Part shown: one piece after another, positions 35,544 through 46,401 of the stretch
Layout of the letters: each line of letters opens with the position of its first letter
Numbering within the stretch: position 1 is the stretch's first letter
Assembly: GCA_022605955.1 (NCBI GenBank)
Contig: JAKCOZ010000007.1
Location: 31,350,991-31,414,990, forward strand
From: Rallus limicola
Lineage: Eukaryota; Chordata; Aves; Gruiformes; Rallidae
DNA length: 64,000 bases
Direction of reading: 5' to 3'
The notes under the pieces: model-generated
Told to the model about the DNA's origin: nothing
Database searches by the model: none
The model's input: the letters and a program-made list of their open reading frames with translations, nothing else
Made by a program: the position numbers and the translations under genes

Positions 35544-36584
35544 GGGCAAACCTTTGGTGCCTTGTCTCATAGGTAACTAACCAGAGAGTGATAGTCTGAA
35601 ATGCAGTTTTTAAGAGGAATAATGTGAAATAGTTTAACTCTCCAAAAAGCCAAATCAATTAATGATGAACTTTCTGTTGGCCAGAATCCTGTAGGACATT
35701 GCTGTCTCTCTGGTTGAATTTCCTTGTGTGATCAAACATTCCTTCCTTGCTTTAAAGCCCTTGCTGCCAATTTAAAATAGTATACCAGACAGATTTCTCA
35801 CCCTTCAAGAAAACACTTTGATTTGTTGAAGGAACCTAGGAACAGTTACGGAGATAGGAAAGTAATATACCTTTCTCCTGTGCTGACATCTACAGCTGGG
35901 GAATGTGTTGAAAAGTAATTATAATCCGCTTTGAGCAATGCTCTCCCATTCTCTCTCATTTTGGTTCAGTTCTCTGGTTCCTGAAAAACTAGAGTTAACG
36001 ACGGAAAGTGAGGTGCAGAAAAGCTGTATGACCTGAGCAGATACACAGGGGATACATCCCGCTATGCTGGGGCCACGGGGGTTAATATTGTTTGTTGGCA
36101 CATTTTTTAAGGAAGCGCTGAGATGACAAGCAGCAGAGTCATGGTCCATCTGTCCATCCAGTGCCAGGGAAGCCAGGCCAGGGCACCTTACCTTGCAGCC
36201 GAGGCCAACTGTGGCTGACGACAGCAGCCAAACCACATCTTCTTACCAGAAAATAACGACTTCAGGTAGAGCTATGGACAGACATCTCAGGCCCTCCATC
36301 CCCAGCAGCAGCCTGCAGCCGAGCAGTTGGAGCAGTCCCCTGGGAGGAGCAGCTGGGCAGAGGTGTTCTTGGTGGCTGCCCAGCTCATGTGTCCACCACT
36401 CTGGAGCATCCCTATCATTCTTCTCCCTGGTGGGATATAAAAAGCTCGGTTTCATCCTGATACAGAGCATGTTTTCTGAAATCTTCTAAAGTCCTAAGAG
36501 AGGATGAACAGTTTTTGTGACAATGCTGGAGTGACAGTGAAAAGTCTGCCTAAATCTATGTAATCTTTTTTATTTCTTCCAGTG

Positions 36585-36653
36585 AGCTTATTTGCTTTTT
36601 GCTCTTATTTGTTCTTACTTTGCTCTTATTTGCTCTTTGCTTGTTTTCATGCT
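36585..36653 (+). repeat. Imperfect tandem repeat of GCTCTTATTTG-like units
   Basis: Units of the form GCTTATTTGCTTTT, GCTCTTATTTGTTCTTACTTT and GCTCTTATTTGCTCTTTG follow one another. Pyrimidine-rich, degenerate minisatellite-like sequence. Confidence 0.7.
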
Positions 36654-38039
36654 TCTGAATATTTCCAAAAGCAGCTGGTAGCATTAAGAAGGCTTTGCTA
36701 AGAGGAGCTTGATTCATTTCTGTAGTTTTATAGACGTTTTCAAGAGGGAAATGAAGACTGCAGAGCTGCAGTGTGCTGTGGCTTCAGTGTGACTCCATGG
36801 GTCAGCCTCCACTTGTGGGTATGTGCAAATGATTCACTGTGGATTAAGACCTCACACGAGCTGTTGTCACACTGCTGAGGTAGAGAAGACAACGTTTGGC
36901 TGAAACTTCTACGCAGTGTTTTCCAGGTAGGCGTTGGTGGCTTTCCCAGGAAACACCAGAGCTACATCAGCAGCTGCTGTGGAATGGAAATACCCATCTT
37001 TCAGCTTCATTCAAAAGGCTGGAGAAAGGTGGCTGGGAACTTCATTGGGTGGGTGTAAGGCAGGATGGAGAGGTGCAGGGAATATCCCCGGGCCTCTCTG
37101 AGCATCACCTTCTGCACAAGGGGGTGTGTGCTTAGGCAGAGACCTCAGAGCACTTCTGGGGTTTTTATTGTTTTTTTAATCATTTATTTAGGTATTCAGT
37201 GGAAACTCTGTTTTATGCATTTGCCTTAGGGATGGGGACAGGGATGACTCAATTATACTAGCTTTATAAAAAGGTGTTGATACTAAGGATGCTCATGAGC
37301 ACGTTACTCCCTCGCTCTGAAGTCAGCCAGGTTTGGTGAATGTTTAATAAAGGACTGGACTAGCAGCTGGGAGCTGCTGGGGCGCTTGTGATCTGCCAGG
37401 ATAACTGGGATTTTCAGTGTGTGGATACAGACGACTTTTAGGAATGCTTGTATCTGCTAATCATGCTGTAATAACAGTCTGCAATCTACGGGCTGCAAAC
37501 CCCCCATTTCCGACACAGCTGTGCATATTTAATTCAATAGAAGGCATTTCTACTCTAGTGTTAGAAGTAATTCAAATCACTAAGGTGGTAATTTTGATCA
37601 TGGCAGTTTTTAGGGAAATCTAGGTATAAGCTAGACTGAAAAGTTAATACATGCCTAGTATTATACAAACGCTGCGGGGGGTGAGGAGGGAAAACACGGC
37701 AGGCGCCTGCCAGTGCCCTGGCCTGCACCCCAGCCACACTGTATTCCAGCCTCACTAAGACAGCAGTGGAGGAAAGCAGTGTCCCAGGGATTCTTAGCTT
37801 GATGAATAAAACCTGCCCTGGGCTATTGCCTGTCCCAACAAATTTTGGGCATTAGGCAGGCAGTCAGTCAGTCAACAGGCATGGGTCACTGACAGTGCTG
37901 GTGGGAAGCATCGATGCCTCAGAGGGCTAGAGAGAGTTGGCATCACAGGCATAACCTACTCTGTGGGGATACTTTCAGTTGACTGGCAGCAGGCTTTAAG
38001 CCACCAAGTGATCATCTCTCAGGAATCACTCATTCTAGA

Positions 38040-39231
38040 TGTCATCTCTAAGCATGTGGAGGAAAAGGTTATCAGGAGTGGTCAACATGGATTCACGGAG
38101 GGGAATGATGGGTAGATGAGGGGAGATTACCGAATGCTGCCTACCTTGACTTCAGCAAGGCTTTTGACACTGTCTCCCATAACATCCTCATAGGTAAGCT
38201 AATGTGGATTGGCTGAGTGGTCAAGGAGGTTGAGAACTGCTGGGATGGCAGGACTCAGAGGGCTGTGATAAGCAGCACAGAGTCTAGTTGAAGGCCTGTA
38301 GCAAGTGATGTGCCCCAGGGGTCAGTGTTGGGACTGGTCTTATCAACATATTAATCAGTGACCTGGAAGAGGGGACAGGTTTGCTGAGGATACAGAACTG
38401 GGAGCAGTGGCTGACATGCCAGAAGGCTGTGCTGCCACCCAGCAAGATCAAGAGAGGCTGGACAGTTGTTGGGCAGAGAGTAATCTTAGGAAAATCCACA
38501 AGGGCAAGTGCAGGGTCCTGCACAGAAGGAGGAATAAACCCAGGCACTAGTACAAGTTAGGGGTTGACCTACTGGGAAGCAGCTCTGCAGAGAAGGACCT
38601 GGGAGTCAGGTAGGCAACACGTTTTCCAGCAGTGTGCCCTCATGGCCAAGGAGGTGCATTAAGAAGAGCATGGCCAGCAGGTCTAGGGAGGTTCTTCTTA
38701 CTCTGTGCTGTGCCTTGGTGAGGCCACATCTGGAGTGCTGTGTTTAGTTCTGGGTTCCCCAGGTAGAGAAAGACAGGGAACTACTGGACAGAGTCCAGTG
38801 GAGGGCTAGAAGGATAATTAGAGGACTGGGGCATCTCTCATGTGAGGATAGCCTGAGAGAGCTGGATCTATTTAGCCTAGAGAAGACTGAGAGGGAATCT
38901 AATCTGATTGATTCTTAAAAAGGCAGGTGTCAAGAGGATAAGACCAGAGTCTTCCTAGTTGGTGCCCAGCAACAGGACAAGGGGCAACGGGCACAAACTG
39001 GAACACAGGAAATTCCATCTCAACATGAGGGAAAACTTCCCTTTGAGAGTAACTGAGCCCTGGGACAGGCTGTCCAGAGAGGTTGTGGAGTCTCCTTCTC
39101 TGGAGACACTCAAAACCCACTTGGACATGACCCTGTGCAGCCTGCTCTAGGTGATCCTGCTTTAGCAGGGGTGTTCAACTCAATGATCTGCAGAGGGCCC
39201 TTCCAATCCTGACCATTCTGGGATTCTGTGA
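38040..39231 (+). mobile_element. Longest CR1 LINE copy, with decayed reverse transcriptase
   Basis: About 1.2 kb of the CR1 3' region, 5'-truncated. Near the left end, 38,142-38,192 encodes YLDFSKAFDTVSHNILI, the conserved catalytic block A of LINE reverse transcriptases (the first catalytic aspartate is in LDFSKAFD). Further on are recognisable CR1 blocks: CCCCAGGGGTCAGTGTTGGG near 38,311, TTTGCTGAGGATACA near 38,381 (the block that should carry the second catalytic aspartates), GGCCAGCAGGTCTAGGGAGG near 38,671, and a tail ending CATTCTGGGATTCTGTGA at 39,231. Frameshifts, stops and internal deletions break the frame, so it cannot make active protein. The left boundary is approximate. Confidence 0.95.
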
Positions 39232-40318
39232 AAAGAGGTCAGGAGGAGTTTGTGATATATTTTTCTTCACCTCAAGCACGGCAAAGGAAAACAAGTGCTT
39301 TCAGGGCTCCCAACTCCATTTCCCTCTGTAAAGAGTTCTTTTGCAAAATTGATCTTTTCCGTAGGTTCAGAGATTCTCAAAGGAACTTTGCTGTCAAGCA
39401 GTTAAAAACTACTGTCATTTCTCTTCCCTGCCCCAACAGCAGCTCCAGATTTCTATTTTAGCTCACTAAAGGTATCTTGATGATCTGTACTTCAGGAGAA
39501 ATTTCATGGCAAGCAAAGTAAAATAATCCCATTTTCAGGTAGGTAGTGCTGTAGTGTTTGGGTTGTAGAAACACGAGGTGTGCCGGTGTTTATCAAGTTT
39601 CATACTGTAAAAAAGTATTTTTAAATGTTTTTGTTATGTTTTGCTGTGACATGTTACTTTTTTTGGAAATATTCTAGAATACCAAAGGAGGGCTCAGACT
39701 GGTGGCTGAGGCTCTGGTTCAGTGTGCAGAGAGTGAGGGAGGGCTGGGGTATCTGGAGTTACCCTTTGCATGCTGCAGGCTACTTGCCTACACACAGAGG
39801 CAATTCCTGCACACCAGGCAGTGTGTGGTTACCTTACATCACCGTCACCTGTTCTGCATGTGTACTCACTTGGATATTGCACAGGAGCCAGCAGATACAG
39901 ATCTCCCCAGCTCCTGTCCGTGGACTGTGTGGGTGTTTACGTGGCATGGGTCATGTAAGTGAGGACGTGACACCTGCATGAATGCTGTCCTGTGGAGTGG
40001 AGAGGTCTGGTCTGAATTCCCCTGATGACAGAGTTGTGATGCTCTTCAAGGAAGTGATGCTTTCATGCCAAGGAGAGCTCCTTCCCCAACTTTGAACTGG
40101 CTTGGAATAAGTGTGTCCCCACGGGAAGCTGCTCAAGAGCTGCCCACACAGGGATGTTCAGGCAAAAGTTTTCATTAGTAATTACCTGCCTATTGCAAAA
40201 ACTGTGATGTTTCTGTATGAAACATTGTGACTCCTTCATTTCACTAGTGCCTAACTCCAGGCTGTCAAAAGCAGTAGCAGATCTCCCACCACCATGAAAT
40301 TGTTTTGAAAGATCTGAA

Positions 40319-40360
40319 ATATGTATGTATATGCATGTGTGGATATATATTTATATATTG
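40319..40360. repeat. TATG/TA-rich low-complexity tract
   Basis: Degenerate TATG and TATA units. Confidence 0.75.
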
Positions 40361-41111
40361 CCAACTTGTTTCTGAGCTGTTACGTTAGATTATATTCTGG
40401 TAGCCACAAGGGGTAGAAACTTTTTGCATACTTTCTGAAGAGGATTGTGCAGTGTGATTGCAGCACCAAGGGCCTGGATTTAATAACCCTCGAGATTCCT
40501 TCCTGCATTATGCTTCCTAAAGTGGGGATCCTGACAGAAATTTCACCAGCTGGGTCTTTAGGAAAAGCACCAAAAATTTATACAGTCCTAAGAATTGGCA
40601 GCACTGTATATACATACTTATTTTAATTACATTCCTAAACAGAGGTTAGGGATCAGAGAAAGAAGGGGCTGTGTTGCCCTATAGGCAATTCTATTGTTTG
40701 TTAAAGCCTTTGTTTTGTAGTGCTGGTTTTGGGCCTAGTTGGCAAGATGTAGGGTCACTTTTGCATTAAGACACAGCGCTGAGAAACAGGATTTCAGATA
40801 GTGGATTTGGTGTGAGATTACTGCACTAAGCCCATTAAATACAGAAACTGCTCAGCCCTGGGTTTGCAGTCTGTGGTGAAAGAATGGAGGATTTGACCCA
40901 AAAGAGGGAGGAAGGGCAGCAGAAGGCAACCTGCCAAGTCCAAAAAGGAGTGGAGGTGTAAATAGCACAAAATCTGCAGCTATCCTGTGTATTTCCCTTT
41001 TACAGTTCAGTGAAACAAGCATTTTTTTGCCTTACTCCAAGATGGAGCAAAGTGGGAAGCAGCTTCCCTTTTATCTATGAATAAACATGCAGCTTTTTCT
41101 ATTCTAAGCTC

Positions 41112-41708
41112 TTAAAAGATGGCTTTGCTTGTGTAACAGCTCCTGGCCTCCCAGATCCTCCATAAGCCATGATGCTCTTCAAGTTGTATCTTCTTTGAAA
41201 AGAGCCAAAAAAAAAATCTTTCTAACCTGCTGGGGAGAAGGAAAAGCCTCTGAGTGATTTCTTCAGGGTTTGCCAGGTGACCTTTCTCTGGCCAGATAAC
41301 ACGAGCCTGAAGTTTCAAACTCAAATTTCTTCTGCTTGAGCTGAAAATGCAGGCTGTGCTCTTGGTGCTGCTGAAGCAATCAATAAGCTTCTGCCTCTTC
41401 TTTCGAGAGAGAAGCTGGATGTCTTGCTGCACATATTTCTTCTCCTCAGAGCTGTCCCATGACCATTTATTTTCTCTTTTACCTATTCTTTGCAGACCCA
41501 CAGGCTTGATGTTTCTTGGGTGCGTACACAGCTGTGGCCAAAGGGGGAAATGGTTTTTATCAGGTCTGCTCTTGCAGCTGCTGAAGCTAAACCTTCCTCT
41601 CTCCTCCTGGTAGGCACACAGCAAGTGAGTCCCTTTAAGGAGGAGAAAGGCAATTTTGGTGGCATTTTGTTGAAATCCCCAGTAGCCAAACAGCTTGTTC
41701 GGGTACAT
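41112..41708 (-). other. Unexplained 198-codon open frame
   Basis: This is the longest open frame outside the CpG island. It runs from an ATG at 41,706-41,708 on the minus strand down to a stop at 41,112-41,114. The middle is charged and could be helical (SEEKKYVQQDIQLLSRKKRQ at about residues 86-105), the remainder basic. No domain is recognised. Other minus-strand frames over the same DNA also give charged peptides (for example QQHQEHSLHFQLKQKKFEFE near 41,330-41,390), which could mean a frameshifted retropseudogene. It has no intron signals and no poly-A tail that I can see. Chance is the default explanation. Confidence 0.15.
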
Positions 41709-42009
41709 GTCTGTTGCAGCAGATGTTTTGTGGGTATTTCAAGTCCAAACTGCAGTGGCGGTGTCTTTGGACATCAGTGTGTGAGTGCTTTCCACTGCCT
41801 GGCCTAAGTAATGGAGATTTCTTTCTTCCCTACAGGCCCCCAAGGTTCATCATGTTACTGTAACAGGGCTGGAGCACGAAATCTTTCAAATTCTGCTTCT
41901 GTCAGTGGTGGTCAGTGGAAAAGGGAATTGCTGCAAATCCTGTCAGTCAGCATTCCCGGGTGCTGGCAAAAAAATGAATTGCCAGAGAGTAGAAGGGATA
42001 GTTGCTATT

Positions 42010-42044
42010 TTCTTTCTCTCTCTCTCTTTTTTTTTTTTTTCCCT
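42010..42044. repeat. (CT)n followed by poly-T
   Basis: A CT-repeat passes into about 15 T and then CCCTCTG. It resembles a strong acceptor polypyrimidine tract, but no AG with a plausible exon follows closely. Confidence 0.85.
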
Positions 42045-42713
42045 CTGACTTACATAGCTTTTCCCTGTTTTGTAGGTATTAGAAGTTCAGCTGTCCTTCA
42101 GAGAGGTCTTAAGTATTGAAATTCCCAGGATGTAAGAAATACAGTGCTGTGAGTAGCTTTTTTTTCCCTTCCTCTTTTTCTTTAAATGAGAAACCCAAGC
42201 TTGTTCAAACAGAAGGAATATTCTAATTTTTATTTTTAAAGACACTTTATGAAATGTTTACATCAAGCAAATCCAGGCTTCTGGAACCAGTTGAGTGCTT
42301 TTGGCACCTCTGTGCAACCCACCAAATAAAGTTGGCATTGTATCACCACATAGGCTGAATAACTATCTCGCTGCAGATATGAACCACATGAATGCATTTA
42401 ACTGAGGGTATGGTCAACAAAATGGACCATTAGCACCATCTGAAACTTGTTTGTTGTTTCCAAGCTCTACCAGCCATTGAAGGACAAAATCTAGCTGGAG
42501 AATCTGTGTTTTGAAAGGGAAGAAGAGCAGGGATTTGCATGAGGTTGTTTTTGTGCTTGTGCACAGCACCCCAGCACAATCATCAAACCAGAAAACTATC
42601 TGATATTTAGGTCTTCCCATCTGGTAAAATAACTTGGGAGGAAATTTTACACTGGGGGGAACACCTGTGTGTTTGGCTCCCTCCCTTGCTCCAAAGCAGC
42701 TCAACCTGGAGCT

Positions 42714-42820
42714 TTTATATGCATATATTTAAATATATATTTGTAAATAATATGATTTTGTTAATATATACAAAATATATAAAATACACATATTTACATG
42801 CATATATATATATATATATA
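42714..42820. repeat. AT-rich (TA)n tract
   Basis: About 107 bases that are mostly TA, ATTT and ATAAA units, ending in an uninterrupted TA run near 42,802-42,820. It can extrude cruciforms. Confidence 0.9.
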
Positions 42821-43744
42821 GTTAAGGAGTGGCTGCACTATGGCCTTTCCCCTGTGTTGCTAAAGGATCTGGGCTGTGATTTCCCAGCAGCTGTAACTGG
42901 TTTGCAGCTCTCCAGGTGGAGGAGAAGGCCAGCACAAGATCAGCCTCAGCGGGATCTGGTTGGAGTCTGGCTGTATGCACAGTGTGGTCTGCTAGGGCAG
43001 CTCTTTGGGGCTTGTTGCTAGTGGGGCTCACCACGAAAATCTGGATTGTAGGTGTAGATGCTGTTGCTGTGGGCTTCACTGCTTTTCTGTAAGTAAATAC
43101 TCTTAAAAGAGGGGTTGGATAGGGTTTTTTCTGGGGATTTTAAAATCAGCCCTATTCCTGTCCCTTTTTTACCCTGTTTTGTGGTGATGGAAATCTATGG
43201 TTACTTGGAAGTCAGCAGATTTTTGTTTCCATTTTTGTTTTAGTTGCTTACAGCCTGTTACAGCAATGCAAATCTTTTTGGGATAGAGCAGAATAGAACC
43301 CCATGTTAAAACTAGCTTGTAGGAAAGGTTTATTTTTTGTTAACAAGAGAGAAACTGAGTCTGTCAGGGTTTTGTGAAGATGGGGTAAATGTTCCTTAAT
43401 AAATACCTAACAAACCTCTAGAAACTGATAAAAGATACTGGAAAGGGGATGTGAAATGGTGGTGGTGTTTTGTATGGTTCTTCCTTCACTGAGCTCTGTA
43501 GTTCATATTCCTCCTTTGAATGAAAAATGTTTTCTCCTAACTTCCTGGTGTTTAAACTGACACGTGAGACCTGCTCACTAAGCTGTGGGGTGTATTTTCT
43601 GTGGTTAACCTACAAGGTTTTGGACAGGATGCAGTGTGTTGGCTCTAGAGTGATAGGAAGCGTAGATACTGTGTTAGGTGAACAAATGAATGTGTATATG
43701 TTGTGTGGATCTCAAAGTAGATCGGTAGTGTAAAAATGCTGTTT

Positions 43745-43780
43745 GCTTATTTCAAAGCAAATGCTTATTTCAAAATAAAT
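43745..43780 (+). repeat. 18-base tandem duplication
   Basis: GCTTATTTCAAAGCAAAT is followed directly by GCTTATTTCAAAATAAAT, matching at 16 of 18 positions. Confidence 0.85.
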
Positions 43781-44009
43781 GGTTGCTTGGGTTTTGGCTT
43801 TTCTGTCAGTTTGCTTTTTCTGTTGAAATCTGGCTTCTCTATTGAAAGTCCTAATCAATCTGTGACCTAATGGCACCATGTGGTCGTTGCTGCTGCAAAA
43901 AGTATAAGCAAGGGGATGTGCTTCTGCTCTTTGAAGGTAGACAGTCCCAGGTAGATGTGTGTTGAAGTCGATGCAAAGAGCAGCATGCAGTCTACAGGTG
44001 CCTCTGATA

Positions 44010-44180
44010 TAGATGGTTTTGGGTTGGAAGGGACCTCAAAGCCCATCTAGTTTCAGCCCCCTGCCATGGTCAGGGACACCCTCTGCTAGGGTTGCCCAAA
44101 GCCCCATCCTGCTTGGCCTTGAGCACTGCCAGGGCCGGGGGGGGGGGGCAGCCACAGCTTCTCTGGGCAGCCTGTCATAC
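44010..44180 (-). mobile_element. CR1 LINE fragment, 3' end, inverted
   Basis: The + strand shows GGGTTGGAAGGGACCTCAAA, then GCCCATCTAGTTTCA, CCCCCTGCCATGG and TTGCCCAAAGCCCCATCC blocks, which is CR1 3' sequence read backwards. The terminal ATTCTATGA repeats are lost. A run of 12 G (44,137-44,148) has expanded inside it. Confidence 0.95.
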
Positions 44181-44859
44181 TGTATCTGAGTTAAGAGCAT
44201 GAGAGAGAAACGAGAGAGGGCTGCTTGGAAGCCACCCAGGTAACTTGTCTTGGCATGGCTCTGACATTATTGCCATGAGATGCAGTTGCTGCTCAGCAGT
44301 GAGAGGAGATGGTGTATTCTTGCTTACCTATGTCCTGCTGCTGTGGTGTACATACAGCTGTGTAGCAGAAGCCCAGGTAAGGAATGGGGGGCGCAAGATG
44401 GCTGCAGCAGGGCAGTGCCAGCTGAAAAACTAAAACCTGCTGAGAAGCTCAGGGAGAAAGCAGAGCTGAAAGAGATCAATTCCTGTTTATTTGCTCTCTG
44501 CATCCCCTTCCAGTATTGTTCCATAAAATGTTCCAGGACCAGGCATTCAGCTTGAAGAGATTTGAGGGAGTGAGGGGAAAGGAGGCATCTTTGTTATTTC
44601 CCAGCTGGGAAAAGGTGAGGAGACGTCTTTAGTGTGACAGCAAGCTTGCAGTTTGTCCCACAGCTGAGGGACAGGTTTTCACAAGTGCTTAGCGTTGCCA
44701 AGGCTCACTAAGGATTGGGTTGCTGCTGCCTGGCTCTCCAGCAGCCCTAGTGTGATGGTCCTTTGGGAACTTGCTCCATAGACAGGAGCTGATGGTGCCT
44801 AAAGAGGTAAAGGCCAGTTCCGTTCTTTTTACTTCTGGTACTCTCTTCTTCCTTTTTCT

Positions 44860-45060
44860 TTTCCATTAAGCATGATGTCACAAAATTACATCAGTCCAAT
44901 AACTGCTCATGGTTGTCATAGTCACAGCCTGTGACACCCAAACAAAGCAGCAAGAAACCAAAGCTGGCATACAAATGCTGTAATATTCATTACATTCCTT
45001 TCAGCTAATAACTACATGGTTAGGTACTTATTTTCCATTTAAAAAAAAGAAATAAAAGAG
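44860..45060. promoter_or_regulatory. Candidate conserved regulatory block
   Basis: It contains GATGTCACAAAATTACATCA near 44,874, two half-CRE or AP-1-like elements in opposed orientation, GTCATAGTCACAGCCTGTGAC near 44,915-44,935 with an inverted GTCACAG/CTGTGAC, and AATATTCATTACATTCC (TEAD-type CATTCC) near 44,982. Non-repetitive and AT-moderate. Regulatory function is inferred. Confidence 0.3.
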
Positions 45061-46064
45061 GAGCGGGAAGGTTTAGAAGCATAAACTTGAGTTGTTGAGG
45101 GTGAGGAAGGCTGTCCCCTGCTCTTCATCTGAGCAATATAGCTCCACTTCTCCCTCCTGGTTGTCGTCCTCCAAGCCAATATTGGTCTGGACCTCAACTG
45201 CTTGACTCCTTCCTGCAGCTGTTCCCATCATTGCAGACCATGTGGTGATGCCACAGCCTGAACAAGGCCAATGGGAGACATCCCACCGGCTCTAACACAA
45301 GTTGTGTCTCCAGGAGAAAGCCTCTGAGGGCCAGCAGCGAGTGCTGGCAGCAGCTACAGGTTGGCCCTAGAAGAGTTGGGCTTAGACTACTGGAGGGCTG
45401 AGGTTACTGTCCATGTGGTGTCTGGACCTGGAGTGTAAGAGAGCTTTTTTCATCTTAGGGATGAGATGTGATGGGGGAAGTACTGTTGGGGGTTTTGGGG
45501 TTGTATTTTTCTTTCTCGAATCTGTGAAATGAGCTATTCTGGGTGAAGAGCAGATCTGGCTTTCCCTTGCAAGGTTTAACCTCTGCTCCTTCGGTGTTTT
45601 GCACAGGTGGCCTGGCAGTAGGAAGGTAACTGCTACAAGAAGTATTTCCAATAATTAAAAAAAAATAAATACTTACAGAAACAGGTCCAGTGTGGTCACC
45701 ACATTTGTGAGATGAGCACTGAAGGTGTGATGGTCAGGGCTCACTGGGAAGGAGCCACCTCAGCCCCTTGTCTGCCACAGGTATGTGTGTAGCCACTGTC
45801 CTCGTGCCCCTCACCAAAACATCCCCTTGCCTAGTATTTCTTTGTGACCCCACAGGGACGTACCAGCCCTGAGCACTCCAGTGTGGCTTCCACAGAATAT
45901 TTGGGCACGTGATTCCTGAGCTGAAGCTGGGTAACTAGCCAGCCCTGGCTGTGCTGGGAGCAGGCAGCAAGCACGCGAGGGCAGGGTCCAGCAGTGAGTG
46001 TGCCCGTCTCGAGGGCTGCGGGTTCAGGCATTTGGTGCCACAGCTCCCGCGGGTGCTTGCAAGG

Positions 46065-46250
46065 GGGTGCTCATTATATAATAGCTGGCGGTTGATTAAT
46101 ATGCTGTGAGTCAGAAATGCCAGGGTATTTTAGCTTTCTCTAGTTACTATGGCAACATTATTTTAACAAATAGCTTTTTAATATTTAATTAAAACTCAGC
46201 TTTTGGCAAGCTGGAGTAAGAACTATTACAATTGCTACTACAAAGGGTGA
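46065..46250. promoter_or_regulatory. Candidate regulatory block with RFX-type X-box
   Basis: GTTACTATGGCAAC at 46,143-46,156 matches the RFX X-box at 12 of 14 positions. Around it are GGTTGATTAATATG near 46,090, a GCTGTGAGTCAG AP-1/MAF-like site near 46,103 and TTTAATATTTAATTAAAA near 46,177. This is the second X-box-like site in the window; the first is 5' of the island at 4,649. Confidence 0.35.
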
Positions 46251-46320
46251 GCAGTGAAGTGTATTTCAGAGCCACGGGGTTTTTTTGGTTGTGTTTGGTT
46301 CTTTTCCTTCCCTCCCTTCC

Positions 46321-46401
46321 CTGCCCCCCGCCCCTGCTGTCAGCTTCCAAAAAAAAAAAACCCCAACAAAAAACCCCATAAAACCCCACACCAAAAAACC
46401 A
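46321..46401 (-). repeat. A-run/CCCC repeats, G-quadruplex potential on minus strand
   Basis: A CCCCCCGCCCC block, a run of 12 A, then CCCC separated by A-rich spacers three times. On the minus strand this gives GGGG tracts separated by T-rich loops, similar to ciliate telomeric repeats in form. Insertion of A and C runs by slippage is the probable origin. Confidence 0.7.

Larger units (their letters stand above)
33780..38030. other. Inferred intron holding a near-perfect hairpin
   Basis: No supportable exon. The notable content is the microRNA-like hairpin at 35,455-35,543. A CTTATTTG-type short repeat lies at 36,585-36,653. The rest is AT-moderate single-copy-looking sequence. Confidence 0.5.
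39240..44000. other. Inferred intron, one unexplained long frame
   Basis: No exon is supportable. It contains AT-rich microsatellites (40,319 and 42,714), a CT/T tract (42,010) and a 198-codon minus-strand open frame at 41,112-41,708 that is described separately. Confidence 0.5.

Noticed and set aside
38899..39150. Open frames of 73 and 63 codons
   Set aside because: They lie within the 3' part of the long CR1 copy, downstream of its reverse transcriptase.
42000..42060. Strong acceptor-like polypyrimidine tract
   Set aside because: It is a CT/T microsatellite, and no plausible exon with a donor follows.
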